NCBI RefSeq assembly: GCF_000612845.1
Contig: NZ_CCAT010000043.1
Coordinates: 62,001-126,000 of the forward strand
Direction: 5' to 3'
From: Clostridium ihumii AP5
Lineage (GTDB): Bacteria; Bacillota; Clostridia; Clostridiales; Clostridiaceae
Length of the DNA stretch: 64,000 bases
The notes under the pieces were generated by a model. The model had not been told where the DNA came from, made no database searches, and saw nothing but the letters and a program-made list of their open reading frames with translations. The translations under genes were made by a program, and so were the position numbers. Below, one piece after another: positions 37,211 to 46,459 of this stretch; position 1 is the stretch's first letter; every line of letters begins with the position of its first letter.

Positions 37211-37260
37211 AAAAATAATTCTAAAATGAGATTTATATTTCATTTTAGAATTATTTTTTT
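37211..37260 (+). terminator. Intrinsic terminator
   Basis: Near-perfect 19-base arms (37211-37229 and 37240-37258), core AATTCTAAAATGA, with a T tail; after the kinase gene. Confidence 0.88.
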
Positions 37261-37356
37261 TATAAAATGGTTTTAAAGAATAAATTACTGCTTATTAGGT
37301 AAAATAAAAAGGTATGATATATTATACAAAACTTTGGATTAAAGAAGGAATTAAAT

Positions 37357-38253
37357 ATGAATAATGAAAAAAATTTTTTATCTTATATGGTTTTTATATT
37401 AGTATGTTTAGTTGTTATGATATGCTATAGTAGTGGTATCATAACAAATATTAGTGAAAAAATCGAGGTGAATAGCACTTTAGCCGTAAATGCTAATTAT
37501 AAAAGTAATAACTTAATAGATGATATGGAGAAAAACAGTGAAAAAATAATAGAAACTATAAAAAGTTTCAATGGAGAGAAAGCGGTATCATATTACATAA
37601 CCAATGAAATTGATGACAAAGTAGTGTATTTAACTTTTGATGATGGACCAAGTGTTAATACTAGAAAAATATTAGATATTTTAAAAAAGTATGATATAAA
37701 AGCTACTTTTTTTGTTGTTGGTAAGGAAGATGACGAATCTATAGAGCTTTATAAAGAAATAATAAACAATGGGCATACTATAGGTAATCATAGTTATAGT
37801 CACGATTATAAATACATATATACATCACTTGAAAACTACTCAGAAGACTTTTTAAAGCTTCAAAGGCTTTTAAAAGAAAAATGTAATTATGATATAGAAA
37901 TAGCAAGGTTTCCAGGTGGAAGCAATAATACTGTAAGTGATAGATATCATAAAGATATTATGGTGGACTTAAGCAAATATTTAATAGAAAGCAATGTAAC
38001 TTATTTTGATTGGAATGTAGATTCTACTGATGCAAATGCAACAACAATGAGTGTGGATAATATAATAAGAGAAGCTATAAAAGGAGCAAAACAATTTAAT
38101 TCTCCAATAATACTTATGCATGATGCACCACCAAAAACTACTACGGTTTATGCATTACCATGTGTTATAGAAACACTTAAAAAAGATGGTTATGAATTTA
38201 GAGCATTAAGTCCAGATGAATATGTAATACAATTCTTAAGAGCTAAGTATTAA
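37357..38253 (+). CDS. Membrane-anchored polysaccharide deacetylase
   Basis: A 298-residue NodB-domain deacetylase with an N-terminal signal anchor (about residues 9-30). Catalytic motifs are complete: YLTFDDGPS (the DD pair, about 93-101), HTIGNHSYSH (metal His residues), RFPGGS (where many have RPPGG), WNVDSTDA and ILMHD. Such enzymes deacetylate peptidoglycan or other surface glycans, giving lysozyme resistance. The substrate is not determined. An AAGAAGGAA site precedes the ATG. It has a different architecture from the PdaA-type protein at 40096. Confidence 0.87.
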   Translation: MNNEKNFLSYMVFILVCLVVMICYSSGIITNISEKIEVNSTLAVNANYKSNNLIDDMEKNSEKIIETIKSFNGEKAVSYYITNEIDDKVVYLTFDDGPSVNTRKILDILKKYDIKATFFVVGKEDDESIELYKEIINNGHTIGNHSYSHDYKYIYTSLENYSEDFLKLQRLLKEKCNYDIEIARFPGGSNNTVSDRYHKDIMVDLSKYLIESNVTYFDWNVDSTDANATTMSVDNIIREAIKGAKQFNSPIILMHDAPPKTTTVYALPCVIETLKKDGYEFRALSPDEYVIQFLRAKY

Positions 38254-38374
38254 ATATAATTAAATGTTCAAAACTAAGATATAATATACTGGTTAAGTTA
38301 AAAATATAATAGAATGATTAACTTTATTTTGCTATGGTGCGACATTATATATTTTAGTTAGAGGGGGAGATACT

Positions 38375-39712
38375 TTGATTTTACCCAAAAATGTTAATAA
38401 TATAATTGATACATTATATAGTAATGGGTATGAGGCCTTTGTTGTGGGTGGATGTGTAAGAGATAGCATTTTAGGAAAAAATCCTAATGATTTTGATGTA
38501 ACTACAAATGCAAAACCTCTTAAAGTTAAAGAAATTTTTGAAGAAGTAGGGTATAAAGTTATTGACACTGGATTACAGCATGGAACTGTGACTATTGTTA
38601 TAGAAAAAGAAAATTTTGAAGTTACAACATATAGAATAGAAGGGGAGTATTTAGATAATAGGAGACCTAGCGAAGTCTTTTTTACCAATGAATTAAAAGA
38701 AGATTTAAAAAGAAGAGACTTTACAATAAATGCACTAGCTTATAATAATAAATTTGGAACTATAGATTATTTTAGTGGTAAAGAAGATTTACAAAATAAA
38801 ATAATAAGAGCAATAGGAGAAAAAGAAAAAAGATTTGAAGAAGATGGGCTTAGAATGCTTAGGGCTGTAAGGTTTGAAGCTCAATTAGGATTTGAAATTG
38901 AAAAAGAAACTTTAAAAGCAATAAAAGTTAATAGTATTCTTTTAAAAAACATTAGTGCTGAAAGAATACGTGATGAATTTATAAAAATATTAATAAGTTC
39001 ATCACCATCCAAAGGAATCAGGCGACTAGTTGATTTAAACCTTTTACAGTATATAATTCCAGAGCTTTTAGAAACAGTAAATTTTGACCAAAGAAGTAGG
39101 TATCATGATAAAGATGTATTTAATCACACAATGATGGTACTTGACAATGTGGAAAACAATTTAGAAATTAGATTAGCTGCATTACTTCATGACATAGCAA
39201 AACCTAAAACTTTTACTATGGATAAAAAGGGAGGCCATTTCTATTTTCATGAAGTTGAAGGTGAAAAAATGGCTAAAGACATATTAAAAAAATTAAGATT
39301 TGACAATAGTTCTATAGAAAAAGTGTCTTTACTTATAAGAAATCATATGAGAGTTCCTGGAATAACAAGTAAAGCTAAATTAAAAAAATATATAGTAGAT
39401 ATAGGTGAAGATAATTTAAATGCACTTTTTAATTTAATGAGAGCAGATAGAATATCATCACATCCAACATATGCGAAATATGAAGATATAGATGAATTAA
39501 ATAGAGCTTGTAATAGTATATTAGAACATAATGAACCTATGAGAATAAAAGACTTAAAGATAAATGGAAATGATTTAATTGAAATAGGTGTAGAAAAGGG
39601 GAAAAAAGTAGGAGAGATACTTAATTTACTATTACAGGATGTTTTGGAAAATCCAAATTTGAATGAAAGAGAATATTTAATGGAAAAGTCATTAAAGTTA
39701 ATAAAATTCTAA
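38375..39712 (+). CDS. cca: CCA tRNA nucleotidyltransferase
   Basis: A 445-residue class II tRNA nucleotidyltransferase that adds or repairs the 3' CCA end of tRNAs. Motifs in order: FVVGGCVRDSILGKNPNDFDVTT (catalytic GG and DxD), RRDFTINALAYN, EDGLRMLRAVRFEAQLGF, RIRDE, then an HD domain with LAALLHDIAKP. The C-terminal HD part suggests added phosphohydrolase activity. The start is TTG 38375, about 5 bases after a strong GAGGGGGAGA site. It forms a probable two-gene unit with the DUF1292 gene 82 bp downstream. Confidence 0.92.
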   Translation: MILPKNVNNIIDTLYSNGYEAFVVGGCVRDSILGKNPNDFDVTTNAKPLKVKEIFEEVGYKVIDTGLQHGTVTIVIEKENFEVTTYRIEGEYLDNRRPSEVFFTNELKEDLKRRDFTINALAYNNKFGTIDYFSGKEDLQNKIIRAIGEKEKRFEEDGLRMLRAVRFEAQLGFEIEKETLKAIKVNSILLKNISAERIRDEFIKILISSSPSKGIRRLVDLNLLQYIIPELLETVNFDQRSRYHDKDVFNHTMMVLDNVENNLEIRLAALLHDIAKPKTFTMDKKGGHFYFHEVEGEKMAKDILKKLRFDNSSIEKVSLLIRNHMRVPGITSKAKLKKYIVDIGEDNLNALFNLMRADRISSHPTYAKYEDIDELNRACNSILEHNEPMRIKDLKINGNDLIEIGVEKGKKVGEILNLLLQDVLENPNLNEREYLMEKSLKLIKF

Positions 39713-39794
39713 TATGATAAATTTTATTGTTAAAAGTTATTTAATAGTATATAATGGATAACATTGAAACCTATAGTAGAAAAGGAGAAACAAA

Positions 39795-40055
39795 ATGGAA
39801 TTAAAGAAAAGAATGAAATTTATAGATCCAGAAACTAATGAAGTTATAGAATTAGAGGAAGTTGATAGAATAGAATTAAATGGTACTACTTATTTATTAT
39901 TAGCACCACTTGATAATGCTGATGATGCGTTTATATATAAAATCGTAAATGTAGAGGGCGAAAAATATGAGCTTACAGAAGTGGAAGACGATGCAGAATT
40001 CCAAGCTGTAGTAGAAGCGTACGATAAGTCTTTTGAAGAAGAAATGAATAACTAA
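39795..40055 (+). CDS. DUF1292 family protein
   Basis: An 86-residue acidic protein of the DUF1292 family (YrzB-like). The core reads FIDPETNEVIELEEVDRIELNGTTYLLLAPLDNADDAFIYKIV, followed by an acidic helix. Family members are widespread in Firmicutes and often sit beside ruvX-like and yrzL genes; function is unknown. It is placed after cca and before a shared terminator. Confidence 0.85.
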   Translation: MELKKRMKFIDPETNEVIELEEVDRIELNGTTYLLLAPLDNADDAFIYKIVNVEGEKYELTEVEDDAEFQAVVEAYDKSFEEEMNN

Positions 40056-40056
40056 T

Positions 40057-40081
40057 AAAAAAGCACCTTAGGTGCTTTTTT
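40057..40081. terminator. Bidirectional terminator
   Basis: AAAAAAGCACC pairs with GGTGCTTTTTT over a TTA loop, between the convergent DUF1292 and pdaA-like genes. Confidence 0.88.
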
Positions 40082-40095
40082 ATTTTCATAAAATT

Positions 40096-40944
40096 TTATT
40101 GAAATAATTCAAAACTATAACCTTGATTTTTAGCTTCTTTTAATACATAATCTAGTATCTCTGTATTAGTTTTAGAAACAGCATGTATAAGCATTACAGA
40201 GCCGTCATGAAAATTGCTTACAATTTTTTCTTTAGCAGTATCAGGATTTGGTTGCTTATTTATATCCCAATCGTGATATGCAAAGCTCCAAAATAATGTT
40301 TTATAGCCTAAATTTTTAGTCATAGCTAAACTTCTCTCAGAATATTTACCCATTGGTGGTCTAAAAACTTTAGGCATGTCTGTGCCTGTAATTTCTTTAA
40401 ACAAATCTTCAACATCTGAAAATTCTTTGTTGAATTTTGCTTCATTTACAGCATAATCAGGCATAGCAGGATGATGATGTGAGTGATTACCTACAATATG
40501 TCCTTCATCAACCATACGCTTTATAAGATCTGGATTATCTTTTACATAAGGTAAAGTTACAAAAAAGATAGCTTTCACATCATTTTCTTTCAATATATTT
40601 AGTATTTTAGAAGTATAGCCATTTTCATAGCCTTCATCAAATGTAAGATATAATACTTTTTTTGAAGTATCACCAACATAGTATGCATCATAATCTTCAA
40701 GTTTAAAATTTATATCTGTATTGACTCTAGGTGTTTGATGGTCTTTATTAGGCACAATCCACCAGTCTATGCAATTATTGTTTACATTAGTATCGCACTT
40801 TTTATTTTCGCTATTGCTATCATGAACAGTATCTTCAAAAACAGGCATTTCAGTTGTAGTTTTAGCAAAGGCTGTATTGTTAGCAAAATTTGAAATTAAA
40901 ATAACAGATAAAGATATCATTGCGATTAATCTTTTGTTTTTCAT
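40096..40944 (-). CDS. pdaA: Muramic-delta-lactam de-N-acetylase (PdaA-like)
   Basis: A 282-residue secreted or membrane-tethered deacetylase with a signal peptide (about residues 1-27, ending AFA). Motifs: YLTFDEGYENG (a Glu in place of the second Asp, as in PdaA enzymes), GHIVGNHSHHHP (metal His), RPPMGKYS, FWSFAYHDW and MLIHAV. PdaA removes the N-acetyl group during muramic delta-lactam formation in spore cortex, which fits a spore-forming host. An AAAGGAG site supports the start. Convergent with the cca-DUF1292 pair. Confidence 0.88.
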   Translation of the reverse strand: MKNKRLIAMISLSVILISNFANNTAFAKTTTEMPVFEDTVHDSNSENKKCDTNVNNNCIDWWIVPNKDHQTPRVNTDINFKLEDYDAYYVGDTSKKVLYLTFDEGYENGYTSKILNILKENDVKAIFFVTLPYVKDNPDLIKRMVDEGHIVGNHSHHHPAMPDYAVNEAKFNKEFSDVEDLFKEITGTDMPKVFRPPMGKYSERSLAMTKNLGYKTLFWSFAYHDWDINKQPNPDTAKEKIVSNFHDGSVMLIHAVSKTNTEILDYVLKEAKNQGYSFELFQ

Positions 40945-41076
40945 AAAGTATCTCCTTTCTATAAAATTTAATTGATTTTAAATGTTACTTTTGAATGACT
41001 AAAATGAGTTACAAATATATTTTAAGCAATAGCCTATATTATATTCTCTTTTTAAGGACATTTTTTATATAAAGAG

Positions 41077-41115
41077 AAAAAGAAGTAGATACTCAGATAG
41101 ATCTCTACTTCTTTT
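41077..41115 (-). terminator. Intrinsic terminator of the second NhaC gene
   Basis: AAAAGAAGTAGA (41078-41089) pairs with TCTACTTCTTTT (41104-41115). The minus-strand tail is T-rich, just after the antiporter stop. Confidence 0.8.
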
Positions 41116-41125
41116 ATAAATTTAT

Positions 41126-42640
41126 TTAATTAAAATTAGAAGGCTCATTATGTGCAAGTGATTTATTTTTTTTTAATCTAACTTTTGGCTCTCTTGGTAT
41201 TGCAAACTTAGGAATAAATCTGTCTAATCCAGTTAAAGTAAGCAATAGTATTGAAATTACAGCTACAAAGGCCATAAAGTTATATTTTAAAAATTGCATT
41301 CCAGTAAAGGTATGCAAAGGATACACTGCTGTTGCAATTCCTACATAATAAGTTAAGTATACATGCCAAGGAATTAATTGAGATCCAAATACTCCTAAGG
41401 CATCTGAAAATGTTGCATTTCTTAAATGAAGAGTATACATAGATTCTTCATCACCTTCAACATTATCATCAACAAGTTCCTTTATTATAGGTCCTATTGT
41501 AACTATTTGAGCCATTTCATCGGCCAAAAGTGCATTTCCGGCAATAGAAAGAACTCCATTCCAAAACATAAGTTGACGAACATTTCTTGAAAGAAATACT
41601 ACTAATTTAGAAAGCGGATCAAAGGCTTTCATTTTAGCCATTATTCCACCAAATGCAGCAATCCACATCATCATAACAATAACCCAACCACCTGCTTCAG
41701 CAAAACCACCTTGAACTAAATCAAGAAACTCTGTTAAGTTAGTTACTGTTCCAGCAAATAGTCCAAATATTAATGCAGAAATTATTCCTATGGCTAGACA
41801 AGCTAAAGTAGGAATTCCTTTTATAGCTGCAATAATAACTAAGATTAGTGGTATTACCATGTAGTAAGGAACACCAGATTTAACTTGATTTAAAAGATCA
41901 ATAGCAGCAGGTTTTTTTAACTCCAAATTTGCCCAAACTTCTTTAGGTATTGCATCAATAGCTAAACTAGCATTTGAAACATCTGTTGGAAGTTTCATAA
42001 CAATACCTGCAACATAGAAAAGGATTGCAGTAATAATTAAACAACTTATAGACCAAACACCTTGATGTTTAATTCTATGAATGACCTCAACATTTTGTAT
42101 ACCAGAACTAACAATAGTAGTATCAGATATAAGACCTATATTATCTCCAAAACATGAACCACCAGCTATAGCACAAACAGTTAATATAATATTTCCATCA
42201 ACTATATGTGATAACCATAAAAATATTGGAGCACAAGCGGCAAATGTTCCCCAAGAGGTTCCAGTTGCTACTGATAAAATAGCAGTTACTAAAAATCCAG
42301 TTACAGCTACAGTTCTAGCATTAAGTCCTAATTTTAATGCTAAGTTAACTATAGAAGCTCCAACTCCTGTAGACATAAATACTGCAGCCATAGCATATGC
42401 AAGCATTAATATAAAAAATACTAATTGAAGATTTTTTACATTATCTACAGCACAATCTATAAGCTCATTAAATTTTAACTTTTCAGTTAAAAAGGCTATT
42501 AAGGCAGCACATATAGTAGCAAGTGGTGCAGCTATTAACACATTAAATTCAAGCCGCATTAATACCGCTAGAACTACTACTGGTAGTAACTTTAAAATAG
42601 CAATCAGTACTTTAAAAAAAGTATTTTCCGAATTAGACAA
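41126..42640 (-). CDS. NhaC-type Na+/H+ antiporter family transporter
   Basis: A 504-residue polytopic protein (about 12 helices) of the NhaC family. Signatures: SVATGTSWGTFAACAPIFLWL, GGSCFGDNIGLISDTTIVSSGIQNV and a second-half stretch GNALLADEMAQIVTIGPIIKELVD. It is only distantly similar to the antiporter at 20336. The start is TTG 42640, about 9 bases after AAGGGGG. It has an upstream inverted repeat. Whether it is a general Na+/H+ exchanger or a substrate-specific transporter is open. Confidence 0.85.
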   Translation of the reverse strand: MSNSENTFFKVLIAILKLLPVVVLAVLMRLEFNVLIAAPLATICAALIAFLTEKLKFNELIDCAVDNVKNLQLVFFILMLAYAMAAVFMSTGVGASIVNLALKLGLNARTVAVTGFLVTAILSVATGTSWGTFAACAPIFLWLSHIVDGNIILTVCAIAGGSCFGDNIGLISDTTIVSSGIQNVEVIHRIKHQGVWSISCLIITAILFYVAGIVMKLPTDVSNASLAIDAIPKEVWANLELKKPAAIDLLNQVKSGVPYYMVIPLILVIIAAIKGIPTLACLAIGIISALIFGLFAGTVTNLTEFLDLVQGGFAEAGGWVIVMMMWIAAFGGIMAKMKAFDPLSKLVVFLSRNVRQLMFWNGVLSIAGNALLADEMAQIVTIGPIIKELVDDNVEGDEESMYTLHLRNATFSDALGVFGSQLIPWHVYLTYYVGIATAVYPLHTFTGMQFLKYNFMAFVAVISILLLTLTGLDRFIPKFAIPREPKVRLKKNKSLAHNEPSNFN

Positions 42641-42687
42641 GATAAATCCCCCTTTTTATCCCCGTGTAAAAGATTTTATTTATTTAA

Positions 42688-42710
42688 TTAATATCATATT
42701 TTGATATTAA
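42688..42710 (-). promoter_or_regulatory. Inverted repeat upstream of the second NhaC gene
   Basis: TTAATATCA and TGATATTAA separated by 5 bases, about 50 bp upstream of the start codon: a candidate operator. AT-rich, so moderate weight. Confidence 0.4.
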
Positions 42711-42852
42711 ATATCTAATTAATAAAGGAAAAGAAATACTTTAAGTTTTTTTTATTATACTATAAGAAAACTGAACAATCTATGAATAATCAAAATGTTT
42801 AGAAAATTTTAAAATTATAAAGATATTTTAAAATGTAAATAATAAAATGAAA

Positions 42853-42881
42853 AAAAACTTCCCTAATATAGGAAAGTTTTT
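42853..42881 (-). terminator. Intrinsic terminator of deoC
   Basis: AAAAACTTCCC pairs with GGAAAGTTTTT with one mismatch. On the minus strand it ends in a T run just after the aldolase gene. Confidence 0.75.
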
Positions 42882-42896
42882 GTTTATATTGAAATA

Positions 42897-43562
42897 TTAA
42901 TAATCAGAATTTGAAGTAGTATCAGTTACTATAGCAATAGAAGCACTAGCTCCAATTCTAGAAGCACCAGCTTCGATAACTTTTATAGCATCTTCTTTAC
43001 ATCTAACACCACCAGATGCTTTAACACCTATGTTAGGACCTACTGTTTCTCTCATTAACTTAACGTCTTCTGGAGTTGAACCACCTGTGCTAAATCCAGT
43101 TGATGTTTTAACAAAGTCAGCGCCAGCTTCAACAGCAAGTTCACAAGCCTTAACTTTTTCTTCATCAGTTAAAAGACAAGTTTCAATTATAACTTTAACT
43201 AAAGCTTTTCCTTTAGCTGTATCTACAACTTCTTTAATATCATTTAAAACTAAATCATAGTTTTTATCTTTTAAAGCACCAATATTTATAACAGTGTCTA
43301 TTTCATTAGCACCTAACTCTATAGCTCTTGCTGTTTCAAAAGCTTTAGCCTTTGCATCCATAGCGCCTAAAGGAAACCCTACAACTGTGCAAACTAAAAC
43401 ACCAGAGTCTTTTAACTCATCAGATACAAATTTAGTGTGACAAGAATTAACGCAAACAGATTTGAATTTATATTCTTTAGCTTCATCACATATTTTCTTA
43501 ACTTGTGATAAAGTAGTATCTGCCTTTAAAATAGTATGATCAATCATTGAAGCAATATTCAT
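42897..43562 (-). CDS. deoC: Deoxyribose-phosphate aldolase
   Basis: A 221-residue class I aldolase that cleaves 2-deoxyribose-5-phosphate to acetaldehyde and glyceraldehyde-3-phosphate in deoxynucleoside catabolism. Landmarks: [32 protein letters not shown] (catalytic Lys in the VKVIIE strand) and [14 protein letters not shown], holding the Schiff-base Lys, then [14 protein letters not shown]. Normal length. A GGAGG site supports the ATG. Monocistronic, though other nucleoside-salvage genes (psuKG, kinase) are elsewhere in the window. Confidence 0.95.
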   Translation of the reverse strand: MNIASMIDHTILKADTTLSQVKKICDEAKEYKFKSVCVNSCHTKFVSDELKDSGVLVCTVVGFPLGAMDAKAKAFETARAIELGANEIDTVINIGALKDKNYDLVLNDIKEVVDTAKGKALVKVIIETCLLTDEEKVKACELAVEAGADFVKTSTGFSTGGSTPEDVKLMRETVGPNIGVKASGGVRCKEDAIKVIEAGASRIGASASIAIVTDTTSNSDY

Positions 43563-43767
43563 ATTGTAAACCTCCGAAATTTAAAACTTTTGTAAAATAG
43601 TATTACTTCATATAGTGTTTCTAATATAATTAAAAGTATACTTTAATTAACTATATAAAGATAAATAAAGTATATACTTAAAAGAAAAAACTGTCAAATC
43701 TAACACAATAAATATAATAAAGTTTATATTATTTAATAAAATTATACTATTAAAATACAAAAATATA

Positions 43768-44187
43768 TTATAATTTTTTTATCATTTTAAAATTATAACT
43801 TCCATCTTTAGCTTTTTTATTTAATTTAGAAGAAATTAAAAAGGAAATAACTAAAAATATTATTCCAACTACAACAGATAAAACTTCATAGCTTTTAAAG
43901 TTTAAGGATTTAAATAAAAACATACTTCCAATTAGTCCTATTAAAGTCATAATAGTAGGGAACACATAAGCCCAAAAAGTCATATTAGAAAAAGCTTCCT
44001 TACCTACAGAAATTTTTATTTTATCACCGACTTTAGCATCTAAAGTATTTTTTACAGGAATTATAATAATATCAGAAGGGCAAGGGGATTTACAACTTCC
44101 ACAATTTCCACCACAACCTGATTTTTTAATAAATGCTATATCTGCTGTATCTCCATTAATTTTTTTTACAACACCATCTTGTTCCAA
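43768..44187 (-). CDS. rseC: RseC/MucC family protein
   Basis: A 139-residue protein of the SoxR-reducing/RseC family. It has an N-terminal cysteine cluster (CGGNCGSCKSPC, about residues 25-36) that may bind an Fe-S cluster or a redox partner, then two transmembrane helices (about 68-88 and 100-122). It starts at TTG 44187, 8 bases after AGGAGG. RseC homologues are often encoded with Rnf or Nqr complexes. Here it follows rnfB on the same strand but is separated from it by a terminator and a 460-bp repeat. Confidence 0.85.
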   Translation of the reverse strand: MEQDGVVKKINGDTADIAFIKKSGCGGNCGSCKSPCPSDIIIIPVKNTLDAKVGDKIKISVGKEAFSNMTFWAYVFPTIMTLIGLIGSMFLFKSLNFKSYEVLSVVVGIIFLVISFLISSKLNKKAKDGSYNFKMIKKL

Positions 44188-44251
44188 GAATAAAACCTCC
44201 TTTAATACTCTTTATGTACATTTTAATATTTAAAATTATAAAAGCAAGCAA

Positions 44252-44712
44252 AATTATAGGGCTTCAAGCTTAAATTTAAAGTAATCTTTTTATCAAATGA
44301 TACTATTAAGTTTACAGTTTGTTCCTGATTTTGTATTTGGAACCAAGTAAGAAGTAAGAGTGAAGAGTGATGGTGAATATCCCAGGGATTGAAATCCCCA
44401 CTACAATGTTTTATTTGTACTTCAAATAAAATCAGTATAATATTTATCCATAAAAAGTTCATTTTGGAGAATAAATTCCCCATCATAATATTCTTACTAA
44501 TCATAGTTTCAATAGTAACTATCACTATTACTTTGGATATTTTATAAAACTATGTTTTTATATTGTTTTCAATCTAATTTGCTATGCAAATTTAATAAAA
44601 AATCATTCTTTAAAATTTTTATGAATAACGTTTTAAAGAATTACTGTTTCCTTTACTACCACTATTCTCATTTAATATTTTAATAATTTCATTTTTTAGC
44701 TTGGAACCCTAT
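44252..44712 (-). repeat. Dispersed repeat, family A long form, reverse orientation
   Basis: Runs in minus orientation from TATAGGGTTCCAAGCT (44712) to AGCTTGAAGCCCTATA (about 44252). It shares the GGGGATTTCAATCCC module and its neighbours with 27850-28050 at near identity. It lies between rnfB and rseC. An ORF on its minus strand (44223-44525) reproduces the frame seen at 27865 but is broken in the third copy. Confidence 0.65.
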
Positions 44713-44733
44713 ATATAAGATACTAATTTATTT

Positions 44734-44779
44734 AAAAGAAAAACCTTTGAATATTTAATATTCTAAAGGTTTTTCTTTT
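44734..44779 (-). terminator. Intrinsic terminator of the rnf operon
   Basis: Arms of about 20 bases (44734-44754 with 44758-44779; core GAAAAACCTTTGAATAT), with a T run on the minus strand, right after rnfB. Confidence 0.88.
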
Positions 44780-44795
44780 CTAATATAGAGTTTAA

Positions 44796-45851
44796 TTATT
44801 TTTCTAGTTTATCTTCATTAGGATGAGAAACTTCAGTTGAATTATTTTCTTTATCATTAGAAGTTTCAATTTCCTTAACTTCAACAGCTTCACTAGTTTT
44901 AGCATTTATATCTACTTTCACTTCATCTTTAGGTTCTGATTTAATTTCAGTAGATTTTGTAGCTTCAACATTATTTTCACTCTTAACATTAGGTGTAGCT
45001 TCAACTTTAGCTACTGGAGCTTTCGCAGTAGGAGTAGTTTTGTTTACTGGTTTACGTAAGTTTTCAATACAATGTTTAGGACATTTATTAGCACATATTC
45101 CACAGTTTACACATTTAGAATAATCTATAACAGGAAGATTATTAACCATTGTGATAGCTTCTTTAGGACAATTTTTAGCACATAGTCCACAACCAATACA
45201 ACCTACACTACAAGCATCCATAACTTCTTTGCCTTTTGAATGAGAGTTACAGTTAATTAGTACTTTAGTTTCTTTAGGAACAATACTTATTATTCCCTTA
45301 GGGCATGCATTTACGCAAGCACCACAAGCAACACAGTTATCTTTATTAACCTTTGCTACTCCATCAACTATTTCTAAAGCATCAAATTTACAAGCTTTAA
45401 CGCAACTACCAAAACCTAAGCAACCAAAGTCACAACTTTTGTTACCAGCTCCTGGTGTATTCATAGCCATATTACAATCTTTTACACCATAATATATAGA
45501 TTTTGTTTTTGCATTATTACATGTTCCATTACAATGTACATAAGCAACAACTGGATCTCCCATTTCAACAGATATTCCTAAAATCTCTGAAATGTTTGAA
45601 GCAGCAGAAGATCCACCAGGATTGCAAAGGTTAGGCTTAGCTTCACCATTAACAACAGCTTCTGCATAAGCATCACAACCAGCAAATCCACAAGAACCAC
45701 AGTTTGCACCAGGTAGACATTCACGAACTTTAGGAATTCTTTCGTCTACCTCAACTTTAAATTTATCGTTAGCAAATCCAAGTAATAAACCAAATAAAAG
45801 ACCAAGACCTCCAAGGCTTAATACAGGAAATAGTATTTCTTTAATTTCCAT
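44796..45851 (-). CDS. rnfB: Rnf complex subunit RnfB
   Basis: A 351-residue polyferredoxin subunit that takes electrons from reduced ferredoxin. In order: one N-terminal helix (about residues 5-27), the CLPGANCGSCGFAGC cluster domain with a trailing CNPGG, a CNGTCNN segment, and several 4Fe-4S motifs (CVACGACVNACPKG, CIGCGLCAKNCPKE, CVNCGICANKCPKH). After about residue 265 comes an unusually long Lys/Glu/Thr/Val-rich tail with no predicted fold. The last gene of the rnfCDGEAB operon, 12 bases after rnfA. Confidence 0.95.
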   Translation of the reverse strand: MEIKEILFPVLSLGGLGLLFGLLLGFANDKFKVEVDERIPKVRECLPGANCGSCGFAGCDAYAEAVVNGEAKPNLCNPGGSSAASNISEILGISVEMGDPVVAYVHCNGTCNNAKTKSIYYGVKDCNMAMNTPGAGNKSCDFGCLGFGSCVKACKFDALEIVDGVAKVNKDNCVACGACVNACPKGIISIVPKETKVLINCNSHSKGKEVMDACSVGCIGCGLCAKNCPKEAITMVNNLPVIDYSKCVNCGICANKCPKHCIENLRKPVNKTTPTAKAPVAKVEATPNVKSENNVEATKSTEIKSEPKDEVKVDINAKTSEAVEVKEIETSNDKENNSTEVSHPNEDKLEK

Positions 45852-45863
45852 TAAAATACCTCC

Positions 45864-46439
45864 TTATATAAGACCATTGAATCCAAAGAATGCGATAGCC
45901 ATAATTCCTGCAGTTATTAATGCAAGAGGCAATCCTTTGAATGCTTCTGGTATATCAGTATTTTCTTCCATTCTTTCTCTAAGTCCTGCAAGTAAAACTA
46001 TAGCAAGCATATAACCTAGGGCGGCACCAGCAGAGTTAACAACTGCTTCAATTAAGTTATAGTTATTGTCCATGTTTAAAACGGCTATTCCAAGAACAGC
46101 ACAGTTTGTTGTTATAAGAGGTAAAAATATACCTAAAGCTTTATAAAGACTAGGGTTAGTCTTTTTAACAACGATTTCAACAAATTGAACTAACGCAGCT
46201 ATAACTAATACAAAAGCAAGTGTAGATAAATAGCCAATGTCTAAAGGAATTAATATACATTTATTAACAATGTAAGTAATTATTGAAGCTAGTATCATAA
46301 CGAATACAACAGCAAGTCCCATACCTTTAGCAGTTTCAGTTTTTTTAGAAACACCAAGGAATGAACATATTCCTAAGAACTTAGATAATATTACGTTATT
46401 AACTAGTAATGCACTTATAAAAATTGCAAAAAGTTCCAA
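45864..46439 (-). CDS. rnfA: Rnf complex subunit RnfA
   Basis: A 191-residue membrane subunit with six helices, in the RnfA/NqrE family. Landmarks are NNVILSKFLGICSFLGVSKK at the N terminus and LPLITTNCAVLG in the middle, where the conserved Cys residues help hold an Fe-S centre shared with RnfE. The start is TTG 46439 following GAGGTGA. The complex oxidises ferredoxin, reduces NAD+ and pumps Na+ or H+. Position between rnfE and rnfB is canonical. Confidence 0.95.
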   Translation of the reverse strand: MELFAIFISALLVNNVILSKFLGICSFLGVSKKTETAKGMGLAVVFVMILASIITYIVNKCILIPLDIGYLSTLAFVLVIAALVQFVEIVVKKTNPSLYKALGIFLPLITTNCAVLGIAVLNMDNNYNLIEAVVNSAGAALGYMLAIVLLAGLRERMEENTDIPEAFKGLPLALITAGIMAIAFFGFNGLI

Positions 46440-46459
46440 ATCCGTTCACCTCTCTACTT

